DNA from: Nonomuraea coxensis DSM 45129
GTDB taxonomy: Bacteria > Actinomycetota > Actinomycetes > Streptosporangiales > Streptosporangiaceae
Length of the DNA stretch: 64,000 bases
Reading direction: 5' to 3'
Assembly (NCBI RefSeq): GCF_019397265.1
Contig: NZ_CP068985.1
Span: 5,312,501-5,376,500, forward strand
Below the pieces are notes generated by a model. That model saw only the letters and a list, made by a program, of their open reading frames with translations, did no database searches and was not told the origin of the DNA. The position numbers and the translations under genes are program-made. Shown one piece after another: positions 33,543-41,051 of this stretch; the first letter of the stretch is position 1, and each line of letters opens with the position of its first letter.

Positions 33543-34788
33543 CGCCCAGGAGCCGCGAGGTCGCGCCGGGGCGGACGTCGCTGATCACGACGCCGCTCGC
33601 CGGGCGGGCGGGGACGCGGCGCAGCGAGATGCCGAGGTCCTGCGGCGGCAGGTCGTAGTCGAGCCGCGCCAGCCTGACCGCCAGCTCCCGCAGCAGCGTG
33701 ACGGTGATGTCCTCGCCGGGGCAGCGGTGCCCGGTGCGCGGGTCGCCGCCGCCCTGCGGGACCAGCTCGAAGGGGTCGATCGCGCGGCCGAGGAAACGTT
33801 CCGGGCGGAAGGCGTAGGGCTCGGGCCACAGGTCCGGGTCGTGGTTCTGGCCCCACAGGTCGAGCAGGACGAGCGTGCCTTCGGGGATCTCGTGGCCGCG
33901 CCAGGTCAGGTCGCGGGCCGCGCGCCCGCCGACGAACGGCGCGAACGGGTAGAAGCGCCGCACCTCGTGCGCGAACGCCTCGGCGAAGTCCTCGTCCCCG
34001 CTGCGCAGCCGGGCCCGGTGCTCGGGCCGGCGGTGCAGCGCGTGGGCCGCGTACGCGACGAACCAGCAGACGGCCACCGTGGGCCGGATGACGTTGAGCA
34101 GCTCCACCGCGGCCAGGTGCGGGTCGAGGCGCTCGCCGTGGGCGTCCGCGTGCCGGGCGACCGCGGCCAGCGCCGAGCCGCCGGGCGCGTGGCGCGCGCC
34201 GCGGCGCACGTCCTCCAGCAGGCGCGTCATCCGGGCCTCCTGCCGGGCCCGGGCCCGGCGGGCGCGCCAGTGGCGCGGCCCGGGCGTGGCGAAGCCGTCC
34301 ACCATGGCAACGCAGTCGCCGGCCAGCTCGTCGGCCTCGTCCGGGGACAGCGGGACGCCGGCCCAGGCGCTGACGGCGCGGCCCAGCACGCGGGCGGCCT
34401 CGTCGAGGAGCACGACCGGCTCGCCGCCGGCCGCCCATCCGGCCGCGGCCTCGTCCCAGGCGGCGGCGGTGCGGCGGCGGAGGTCGGCGATGCCCGCGGT
34501 CGTCATGAGCGACAGGAACATCGCCTTGCGGACCCGGTGGTCGGCGCCGTCCAGGGTGTGGACCGGCCCGTGGCCGAACAGGGTGCTCTGCACGAGGCCG
34601 GGGAGCGCGCCGTGGCGGAGCACGTGGTCCTCGTCGTAGAGGAAGCGGGCGGCGTCCGGTCCGCACAGGCCCGTCGCGCGGCGGCCCAGGACGCGGGTGC
34701 GGGCCACGCCGTCCGGCGCCTCGCGGCGGCGTGCGGGGAGCCAGCCGTAGCCTTCAAGGAGCATGAGTGGGGTGTTGTCGAGCGGCAT
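33517..34788 (-). CDS. CYP152-type cytochrome P450 (fatty-acid peroxygenase-like)
   Basis: A 423-residue P450 of the CYP152 kind, which uses H2O2 to hydroxylate or decarboxylate fatty acids. The I helix has the Arg-Pro pair typical of this group (NVIRPTVAVCWFVA) in place of the usual acid-Thr pair, and the heme loop is PQGGGDPRTGHRCPGE with the Cys ligand. The ExxR motif is FAHEVRRFYPF. MPLDNTPLMLLEGYGWLP is a typical N terminus, so the ATG at 34788 is used rather than a longer upstream reading. Substrate position (alpha or beta, or terminal-alkene forming) cannot be read from the sequence. Confidence 0.88.
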   Translation of the reverse strand: MPLDNTPLMLLEGYGWLPARRREAPDGVARTRVLGRRATGLCGPDAARFLYDEDHVLRHGALPGLVQSTLFGHGPVHTLDGADHRVRKAMFLSLMTTAGIADLRRRTAAAWDEAAAGWAAGGEPVVLLDEAARVLGRAVSAWAGVPLSPDEADELAGDCVAMVDGFATPGPRHWRARRARARQEARMTRLLEDVRRGARHAPGGSALAAVARHADAHGERLDPHLAAVELLNVIRPTVAVCWFVAYAAHALHRRPEHRARLRSGDEDFAEAFAHEVRRFYPFAPFVGGRAARDLTWRGHEIPEGTLVLLDLWGQNHDPDLWPEPYAFRPERFLGRAIDPFELVPQGGGDPRTGHRCPGEDITVTLLRELAVRLARLDYDLPPQDLGISLRRVPARPASGVVISDVRPGATSRLLGVRASRGPS

Positions 34789-34856
34789 CGCCCCCAGGTT
34801 CCCTTTCCGGCGCGGCCGAAACGGCCGGTCGGGGCCCGCCGGGGTGGTCCGGCGGG

Positions 34857-35276
34857 TCAGGCCGTGCTCAGCCGGCGGCTCATGAACAGCTCCAGCCGGG
34901 TACGGCCGCCGGGGTGGTCGAGCCGCACGCGATCGCACACGCGCTGGATGATCCGCAGCCCGAGGCCGCCGTGGCCGGGCCGACGCGGGGGGCAGCGCAG
35001 GTGGTCGGGGGTGAGGGCGCCGGCCTCGTCCGCGACGTGCACCGTGACGCCGTCGGCGTCGCTGCGCAGGCTCACGGTGCCGGGGGCGCGGGCGTGCTCC
35101 AGGACGTTCCCCGCGGCCTCGCTGACCGCGAGCACCAGCAGATCGGCACGCGAGCGTTCCAGCCCGGCCCGGACGGCGAACGCGCGCACCAGCTCGCGCA
35201 GCGGTGCCAGGTCCTCGCCGAGCTGCGTGTGCACGGCCTCGGCGGGGCGGAGCGATGGGAGCACAGAAGACACCAA
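34857..35276 (-). CDS. Anti-sigma-factor-type ATP-binding protein (SpoIIAB/RsbW-like)
   Basis: A 139-residue single-domain HATPase protein. The N box is VSEAAGNVLEHA, a diverged G1 region is HVADEAGALTPD, and the G2 box is HGGLGLRIIQRVCDR. Such proteins either hold a sigma factor through partner switching or act as regulatory kinases; no anti-anti-sigma or sigma gene is adjacent. Starts TTG 35276 and GTG 35273 are equally possible. It is divergent from the GDSL esterase and 68 bases upstream of the P450 gene on the same strand, so co-transcription with the P450 is possible. Confidence 0.85.
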   Translation of the reverse strand: MVSSVLPSLRPAEAVHTQLGEDLAPLRELVRAFAVRAGLERSRADLLVLAVSEAAGNVLEHARAPGTVSLRSDADGVTVHVADEAGALTPDHLRCPPRRPGHGGLGLRIIQRVCDRVRLDHPGGRTRLELFMSRRLSTA

Positions 35277-35546
35277 GCCCCAGTGCCCACGTCGTCCGCT
35301 TTCAAGCGGACCGGCCCAGGTTTCTTATGGTTCGGGATGACCCCGGCGCGCGTGAAGAGGGGTGCGGGTGAGGCGCACAAGAGCCCGTAGGGGTTGGTGA
35401 GATGTACCGGATTTGACAGCTTTCTTTTACTCCTCCGTCCAATTCACAGAATGAGGTTCGGGGATCATCGTTGAGCCGCGGGTCATCATCATCGATCGGA
35501 AACTCGGCACCCCCCACTCACCCCCCTTCGCCCGAGGAGTCCCCCC

Positions 35547-36404
35547 ATGTCCCGACGTGTCCTCGCCATGCTCGCCGCCGTCGCCCTGCTGTCAGCCGTC
35601 TCCCCGCCCGCCCAGGCCGCCGCGCAGAACGACGTCTACGTGGCGCTCGGCGACTCGGCCGCGGCGGGCCCGCTCATCCCCAACCAGGTGCTGCCCGAAC
35701 TCGGCTGCTGGCGCTCCGACCGCAACTACGCGCACCTGACCGCCCAGGCCATCGGCGCCCGCACGCTGCGCGACGTCACCTGCTCCGGCGCCAAGACCAC
35801 GCACATGTACCAGTCGCAGAACACCGACCTCGGCTCGGTGGCGCCGCAGCTCGACGCCGTCACCTCCGACACCACGCTGGTCACCGTGCAGATCGGCGCC
35901 AACGACGTCGGCCTGACCGGCTTCATCGAGGACTGCCTCAACCTGCTGCCGCCGCCCGTCGGCGACGCCTGCAACGACGACTACATCGTCAACGGCCAGG
36001 ACAGCTGGCGGGTCAAGACCGACGCGCTGCGGCCCCGGCTGACCCAGCTCGCCGCCGACATCCGCGCCCGCGCCCCGCAGGCCCGCGTCTTCGTCGTCGG
36101 CTACGCGACGTACGCGCCGCCCAACGGCTGCTACCCGCGCGTCCCCATCATCAAGGCCGACGCCAACTACATCCGCGCCACCCTGCAGTACTTCAACCAG
36201 ATGCTCGCCGAGCAGGCCGCCGCGGCCGGCGTCGGCTTCATCGACCTGCAGACCCCGAGCGTCGGCCACGACCCGTGCACCGCGCCGGGGACGCGCTGGA
36301 TCGAGCCGTACGTGCCGGCCTCGCCCGCGACCCCCTTCCACCCGAACGCGCTCGGCATGCGGGGCTTCGCCGCCGTCGTGACCGCCGCCGTCTCGGGCGC
36401 CTGA
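35547..36404 (+). CDS. Secreted SGNH/GDSL esterase
   Basis: A 285-residue exported lipase/esterase. A signal peptide (about residues 1-25, ending QAAAQ) is followed by block I with the catalytic Ser in VALGDSAAAGP, block III with the oxyanion Asn in QIGANDVG, and block V with the His in FHPNALGMRG. Paired Cys (CW, TCSG, DCL, ACND, GCY, PCT) suggest three disulfides, as in Streptomyces SGNH lipases. A TTGACA lies 130 bases upstream without a matching -10. A 13-bp hairpin follows the stop. Confidence 0.9.
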   Translation: MSRRVLAMLAAVALLSAVSPPAQAAAQNDVYVALGDSAAAGPLIPNQVLPELGCWRSDRNYAHLTAQAIGARTLRDVTCSGAKTTHMYQSQNTDLGSVAPQLDAVTSDTTLVTVQIGANDVGLTGFIEDCLNLLPPPVGDACNDDYIVNGQDSWRVKTDALRPRLTQLAADIRARAPQARVFVVGYATYAPPNGCYPRVPIIKADANYIRATLQYFNQMLAEQAAAAGVGFIDLQTPSVGHDPCTAPGTRWIEPYVPASPATPFHPNALGMRGFAAVVTAAVSGA

Positions 36405-36416
36405 GGCGGACGAGCG

Positions 36417-36453
36417 CGGGGCCACGGGCGCTCAGCGGCAGCCCGTGGCCCCG
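36417..36453. terminator. Perfect 13-bp inverted repeat between convergent genes
   Basis: Arms CGGGGCCACGGGC (36417-36429) and GCCCGTGGCCCCG (36441-36453) are perfect around an 11-base loop. The stop codon of the convergent phytase-like gene lies in the loop. It is placed to end both transcripts. Confidence 0.7.
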
Positions 36454-37598
36454 AACGCCAGGAACCGGGTGACCTCCTCCTGGCTGAAGTTGTCGTCGGA
36501 GCCGACGACGAGCGTGCACTCGCCGCTCGCCAGCCGCGGACCCCAGGCCAGGCTCTCGTAGTTCTGGACCTGGGTGTCCGCCTGTGAGGCCGCCGCGCTC
36601 AGGTCGAGGACGAGACGCTTGGTCACCGGCCGGTACGGCCGCCCGTCGGCCAGGGAGCGCCGGCCGAGGACGTCGGTGGCGCCGCGCAGGTCGAACTCGT
36701 ACAGCCGGGCGCGGTAGCCGACGCCCTGCATCCAGGACCGTTCGAGCGCGAGGTAGCGGAGGTCGTCCACGGCCAGGATCTCCGACACGCCGCTGTCGGC
36801 GTCGCCGGTCGGCGGGACGGGCGCGGCGGGCAGCGCGCCGAGCGGGTAGGCGTACTGGCCGCGCAGCCTGCCGTCGCGGCTCCACACGGTCACCCGGACG
36901 GGCGCGCCGCGCCCGGCGGTGGGCAGCGCGCCGTCCTCGTAGCGGGGGCCCTCGGTGACGGCGGTGACCACGCGCGGCGTGACGGCCAGGCCCTCGAAGC
37001 CGAAGTTGCGCCGCGGGCCGCGCTCCGCGCGGGTCAGCCGCAGGACGCGCGGCAGCGGGAACGCCCCGAGGTGACGGCCCTGCCGGTCCATGCCGCGGAC
37101 GGCGGGCTGGGAGAGCGGGATGCGGGGGTTGCGGTCGTCGGGCCGGTCGCCCTCGTCGCCCCACAGCAGCCGGCCGTTCCAGCGGTCGAACCTGATCGAC
37201 TCGGGGTCGGCGGACTCGCGCTTGCCGTAGCCGGGGTAGGGCGTGCCGTCGGCGCGGGTCAGCGTGGTGACGCCGGTCAGCCGTACGCCGCGGAACTCGC
37301 CGGTGTCGCGGTCGATCTGCAGGCGGCCGGTGTAGAAGCGGGCCGGGTTGTAACGCCAGCGGTCGCCGGAGACGAAGTACCAGACGCCGGTGCGGGGGTC
37401 GTGGTCGATGCCGGACAGGCCGCCGACGGTCGTGCCGTCCAGGCGGGTCATGTGCGGCAGGCTCCGCTCGCCGAGGAGGCGGGTGATCCGCACCGGGTCG
37501 CGCCGCCCGGCCGCCGACACCGGCTGCGCCGAGAACGCCGCCACCACCACCACCACCAGAATGACGGCGACCGCCATTGTTCGGCGCTTCTGCACCAT
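36432..37598 (-). CDS. Secreted phytase-like (esterase-like) domain protein
   Basis: A 388-residue exported protein. Residues 1-29 are a signal peptide (VAVILVVVVVAAFSAQPVSA). The rest is the phytase-like / esterase-like six-bladed domain (PF13449 type): GGLSGIDHDPRTGVWYFVSG, NFGFEGLAVTPR, then ALERSWMQGVGYRARLYEF and a C-terminal SDDNFSQEEVTRFLAFG. Family members occur with glycerophosphodiesterases and phosphatases, but the activity is uncertain. GGGGGGAATAA precedes the ATG. Confidence 0.88.
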   Translation of the reverse strand: MVQKRRTMAVAVILVVVVVAAFSAQPVSAAGRRDPVRITRLLGERSLPHMTRLDGTTVGGLSGIDHDPRTGVWYFVSGDRWRYNPARFYTGRLQIDRDTGEFRGVRLTGVTTLTRADGTPYPGYGKRESADPESIRFDRWNGRLLWGDEGDRPDDRNPRIPLSQPAVRGMDRQGRHLGAFPLPRVLRLTRAERGPRRNFGFEGLAVTPRVVTAVTEGPRYEDGALPTAGRGAPVRVTVWSRDGRLRGQYAYPLGALPAAPVPPTGDADSGVSEILAVDDLRYLALERSWMQGVGYRARLYEFDLRGATDVLGRRSLADGRPYRPVTKRLVLDLSAAASQADTQVQNYESLAWGPRLASGECTLVVGSDDNFSQEEVTRFLAFGATGCR

Positions 37599-37712
37599 TT
37601 ATTCCCCCCTTCATGGAACGGCGATGACGGGGAAATGAAATCGCGAATCCCGCGGGAAGTCCATGCAGGTGGAAGCGGCGAACGCCGTTAATCTCGGCAT
37701 TTCATGAGAAAC

Positions 37713-37750
37713 AAAAAACCGCGCGGCGGCGAATCATCGCCACCGCGCGG
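37713..37750 (-). terminator. Intrinsic terminator of the CBS/flavodoxin operon
   Basis: A 14-bp stem with one mismatch (37719-37732 with 37737-37750) and a 4-base loop is followed, reading on the minus strand, by six T (37718-37713). It lies 13 bases past the flavodoxin stop. A classical U-tract terminator is unusual in DNA this GC-rich. Confidence 0.85.
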
Positions 37751-37763
37751 GCTCTCCTGAGCG

Positions 37764-38285
37764 CTATGCCACCGGGACCTTGTGGGCGCGGGCCAGGCTC
37801 TCACCCCATTCCCTGGCCCGGTCCAGCTCGCCGGGAAGGAGCGGCCCCAGGGTGCCCTCGACGTAGAAGCTCCGTGCCGGGCAGGCCAGCCGGACCCCGG
37901 CCTTGCGCAGCCGCCTCGCGACGCCGCCCGCCGCCGAGCCCGGCATGCGCGGCTTGGCGACGCGCGTGTCGAAGGCCGCCGCGTCGAGCGCGGCCGACGA
38001 GGTGCGCAGCGCCGCCAGCCACTCGCGGACCCCGCGCCCCCTGGAGACCAGCGGAGCGCCTTCGGCCTGCTGCGCGGCGGACTGCCGGGTCGAGACCCTG
38101 CTCATCCCGAACGCGTGCGTCGGCCCGCCCACGACCAGCAGGCCCACGTCCGCGCCCACCACGTCGGGGGCGGTGGCGACCTCGGCCACCTCGGCGCGCA
38201 TGACGCTCGCCAGCCCCTCGGCGACCGCCTCGGCGACCGCCTTCGTGTTGCCGTACATCGACTCGTACACCACCAGCGCGTACAT
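37764..38285 (-). CDS. Flavodoxin-domain protein
   Basis: A 173-residue single-domain flavodoxin-like protein. The FMN phosphate loop is VVYESMYGNTKAVAEAVAEG, and the second loop is VVGGPTHAFGMSR. The C terminus lacks the long-chain insertion. It is the second gene of a two-gene operon behind a CBS-domain gene (15-base gap), an arrangement common in actinomycete stress or low-oxygen regions. GAGGGAAGAG precedes the ATG. Electron partners are unknown. Confidence 0.88.
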   Translation of the reverse strand: MYALVVYESMYGNTKAVAEAVAEGLASVMRAEVAEVATAPDVVGADVGLLVVGGPTHAFGMSRVSTRQSAAQQAEGAPLVSRGRGVREWLAALRTSSAALDAAAFDTRVAKPRMPGSAAGGVARRLRKAGVRLACPARSFYVEGTLGPLLPGELDRAREWGESLARAHKVPVA

Positions 38286-38300
38286 GGCGCTCTTCCTCCC

Positions 38301-38771
38301 TCAGCTCTCCTGCGGAAGCACCGGTTCGAGGTGGAACATGCCGGTCACCACCTCGCCCGCCGTGCCGTTGCGGCGCGGCCGGCGGCCCGCCACGGCGGCC
38401 ACCACGTCGGAGGCGGTGATGAGCCCGACCAGCCCGTGCTCGCCGACCACCGGCAGCGCGTCACAACCGGAGTCGGCCAGGACCGCCGCCACCCTCGGCA
38501 GCGGCGTGCCGGGCCGCACCCGCGGCCGCCGCTCGCCGGTCAGCAGCGCGCCCACCTGGCGTCCCGACTGCTCCCACGGCCCGCCGGACCACGCGGCCGC
38601 GAGATCCTCGCGGCTCAGCACCCCGAGCAGGTGCCCGCGGGACACGACGGGCAGGTGGTGCACGTTGGCGCGGCGCATCAGCTCCCACGCCATCAGCGGC
38701 GACTCCTCGGGCTTGACGACGACCAGAATTCGGCTCATGACCTGCTCGGCGACCAGGGTCTCGACGCTCAT
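38301..38771 (-). CDS. CBS-domain pair protein
   Basis: A 156-residue protein made of two CBS motifs: residues about 8-60 (VMSRILVVVKPEESPLMAWE, HHLPVVSRGHLLGVLSREDL) and about 75-130 (LPVVGEHGLVGLITASDVVA). CBS pairs bind adenine nucleotides and act as energy or redox-linked switches. GGAGG precedes the ATG. It leads the operon with the flavodoxin gene and the two end at the U-tract terminator, so they probably act together. Confidence 0.9.
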   Translation of the reverse strand: MSVETLVAEQVMSRILVVVKPEESPLMAWELMRRANVHHLPVVSRGHLLGVLSREDLAAAWSGGPWEQSGRQVGALLTGERRPRVRPGTPLPRVAAVLADSGCDALPVVGEHGLVGLITASDVVAAVAGRRPRRNGTAGEVVTGMFHLEPVLPQES

Positions 38772-38906
38772 GGCATCCTCCAGCGGCTCGACCTTCCCCT
38801 TTCATCATGGCCGCCGGCGGCGCGCCGCACCCGGGGACGAAGTCCCTGGACAGGGGTGCCGTTGGTCCCTACCTCCCGGCCCGTCGCGGACGGCCCGGGA
38901 AGGATC

Positions 38907-39716
38907 TCAGGAGGACGCCGGCGGGGCGGTGGCGATGACGGCGGTGGCGTCCAGCTCGTCTGAGCCGGTGACGCGGGCGGTCAGGCCGGCGTCCTCGGCG
39001 GCGCGGGCGGTGGCCTCGGCCTGGCGTTCGCTGGTCTCGACCAGCAGGTGGCCGCCGGGGGCGAGCCAGGCGGGCGCGCCGGCGATCACGCGGCGGACCA
39101 CGTCGAGGCCGTCGTCGCCGCCGTCGAGCGCGGTCAGCGGCTCGTACAGGCGGGCCTCGGGGGGCAGCAGCCCGACGGAGGCGGACGGCACGTACGGCGG
39201 GCTCGCGATCAGCAGGTCCACCCGGCCGCGCAGTGTCGCGGGCAGCGGCTCGTACAGGTCGCCCTGGTGGACGGAGGCGCCGGGCAGGTTGCGGCGGGCG
39301 CAGCGCACGGCGGCGGGGTCGAGGTCGGCCGCGTGCAGCTCGACCGGCCTGGACAGCCCGGCGGCGAGGGCGGCGCCCATCGCGCCCGTGCCGCAGCACA
39401 GGTCGAGGACGACGGGCGTGCCGGGAACCTCCCCCGCCAGGGCGACGGCCTGCGCGATGAGGAACCCGGTACGGGGCCGCGGCACGAACACGCCCGGCTC
39501 GACGGCCAGCCGCAGCCCGCAGAACCCGGCCCAGCCCAGCACGTGCTCCAGGGGCTGCCCGGAGGCGCGGCGCCCGGCCATCTCCGCGACCTCGTCAGGG
39601 GTGCGGGCGGTGGCGAGGATGAGCGCCGCCTCGTCCTCGGCGAACACGCACCCGGCCGCCCTGAGCTGCGCGACCAGGCCGGGAGTGGCTTCCTCGGACG
39701 ACAAAAAGCTCGACAT
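38907..39716 (-). CDS. PrmC-like protein N5-glutamine methyltransferase
   Basis: A 269-residue SAM-dependent methyltransferase of the PrmC/HemK group. SAM motif I is VVLDLCCGTGAMGAAL, motif II is ELHAADLDPAAV, and the catalytic NPPY motif appears as ASPPYVPS, with Ser in place of Asn. An N-terminal helical domain (GQPLEHVLGWAGFCGLRLAV, VFVPRPRTGFL) is present as in PrmC. The Ser change suggests this is a paralogue with another target rather than the housekeeping release-factor enzyme. Confidence 0.86.
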   Translation of the reverse strand: MSSFLSSEEATPGLVAQLRAAGCVFAEDEAALILATARTPDEVAEMAGRRASGQPLEHVLGWAGFCGLRLAVEPGVFVPRPRTGFLIAQAVALAGEVPGTPVVLDLCCGTGAMGAALAAGLSRPVELHAADLDPAAVRCARRNLPGASVHQGDLYEPLPATLRGRVDLLIASPPYVPSASVGLLPPEARLYEPLTALDGGDDGLDVVRRVIAGAPAWLAPGGHLLVETSERQAEATARAAEDAGLTARVTGSDELDATAVIATAPPASS

Positions 39717-39810
39717 GGGCGACTTTCCTATCAGATGCCCGTCATGTCACCGCGAGCGGCCCCACAGGGCCGGTCCCGCCTGCCACCAGCATGACGCGCA
39801 TCCGCGGACA

Positions 39811-39899
39811 GGGCGATCAGGCGGGCGTCAGGCAGGGCGATCAGGCAGGGCGATCAGGCAGAACGATCAGGCGGGGCGATCAGGCGGGGCGATCAGGCG
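39811..39899. repeat. Seven tandem copies of a 13-bp unit over the TetR stop
   Basis: Units of GGGCGATCAGGCG run from 39811 to 39899; the second unit lacks two bases and the fifth has AA in place of GG. The stop codon of the TetR gene (minus strand, 39893-39895) lies in the last unit, so on the coding strand the array begins at the stop. On that strand the unit reads CGCCTGATCGCCC, nearly the same as the array at 15527-15577. Confidence 0.88.
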
Positions 39900-40966
39900 G
39901 GGTGCCGGGCGGCGGCGTGGGCGGCGCCGTAGCCTTCGGCGCGCAGCCTGACACGGCCCGCCTCGACGCGCAGCGCCACCTCCGTGGCGTCGTCCGGCGC
40001 GGTGACGCCGGCCGCCGCCGCGAGGTCGCCGCTCTCGTCCCACACGACCCGGAGCCGCGGCCAGGCCGCCCTCGGGACCGCCGGGCGCAGGCAGCCGCAC
40101 AGCTCGGCGAGGGTGAGCCTGGCCAGCGGGAACAGCTCCTCGGGCGCGCCGCTGACGACGACGGCGGTGACCTCGGCCCCGGGCGGCGCGGCCCGTACGG
40201 CGTCCTCGACGGACGACAGCCGGTGCATGCCGAGCACCGCCACCACGCCGTCGCCGGTGAGGGGCACCCGCTCGCCGCTGACCGCGTCCGGCACGGGCGA
40301 CGGCGGCGACCACGGCTCGTCGCCGGCCGACACGCGCGGCCGCAGCGGCGCGACGAACCACCGGTCGCCGAGGTCGAGGCCGGCCAGCCGCTCGCAGGCG
40401 CGCACCACGTTGAACGGCTCCACGAACCCCGGCGCCGCCGCCGCGAGCTGCCCCGCCCCGTGCAGCACGGTGAGCGCGGTCTCGGCGAGCCGCACCAGCC
40501 GCCCGTCCGGTGCGCGCGGCGGGCTCAGCCGTTCCAGCGCCAGCCCGAGCAGGATCGCGTCGAGCTTCACGAGCTGCGCGTACGGCACCCGGGTGAACTC
40601 GTCGGCGAGGATCTCCGGCATCAGGTGCATGCCGAGCCGGCTCGGCCCGCGTTCGTCGTCGGTGGCGAGCGGCAGCCGGGTGACCCAGGCGCGGGCCACC
40701 TCCCGCAGCGCCTCCCCGACGGTCAGCGCGGGCTGCGCGGGGGCGGGGGGCTCGGCGGTCTCGGCCAGCTCGGCCAGCACCGCGAAGTACAGCGCCCGTT
40801 TGCCCGGGAAGTTGGAGTAGACCGCGCCGCGCGTGAGCTCCGCGCGGTCGGCGATGCCGTCGATCTTCGCTTCCCGGTATCCGCGCTCGGCGAACTCCGC
40901 CCGCGCCGCGGCCAGCACTCTCGCCCGGTTGCGCTCCTGGGCCTGCGCTCTGGTCAGGCGGGCCAT
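39893..40966 (-). CDS. TetR family regulator with long C-terminal extension
   Basis: A 357-residue regulator, well above the usual 190-230. The N-terminal HTH is standard (ARVLAAARAEFAERGYREAK, then AELTRGAVYSNFPGK). Residues up to about 200 look like a TetR ligand domain; the rest (GDRWFVAPLRPRVSAGDEPW onward, with TAVVVSGAPEELFPLARLTL) is an extra domain of unknown kind. It is divergent from the P450 gene at 41052, with an ATGAT-N3-ATCAT inverted repeat in the shared promoter, so it probably represses that gene. Confidence 0.85.
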   Translation of the reverse strand: MARLTRAQAQERNRARVLAAARAEFAERGYREAKIDGIADRAELTRGAVYSNFPGKRALYFAVLAELAETAEPPAPAQPALTVGEALREVARAWVTRLPLATDDERGPSRLGMHLMPEILADEFTRVPYAQLVKLDAILLGLALERLSPPRAPDGRLVRLAETALTVLHGAGQLAAAAPGFVEPFNVVRACERLAGLDLGDRWFVAPLRPRVSAGDEPWSPPSPVPDAVSGERVPLTGDGVVAVLGMHRLSSVEDAVRAAPPGAEVTAVVVSGAPEELFPLARLTLAELCGCLRPAVPRAAWPRLRVVWDESGDLAAAAGVTAPDDATEVALRVEAGRVRLRAEGYGAAHAAARHPA

Positions 40967-41018
40967 CGTCCTCCTCGCGTTGCCGTGTCCCGCCGGTCAA
41001 GATACCGTGAACACTCAA

Positions 41019-41031
41019 ATGATGGGATCAT
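41019..41031. promoter_or_regulatory. Candidate TetR operator (ATGATGGGATCAT)
   Basis: A perfect 5-bp inverted repeat with a 3-base spacer in the 85-base gap between divergent tetR and P450 genes. A TAAATA hexamer at 41034-41039 next to it could be a -10 box for one of the genes. Confidence 0.5.
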
Positions 41032-41051
41032 CTTAAATAAGGGGCGCCTGG

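Noticed and set aside
35413..35418. TTGACA as a -35 box for the GDSL esterase
   Set aside because: No -10-like hexamer occurs at 16-19 bases downstream, and it is 128 bases before the start codon.
39811..39899. Possible CRISPR array
   Set aside because: The units are 13 bp in direct contact with no unique spacers, and no cas genes are near.
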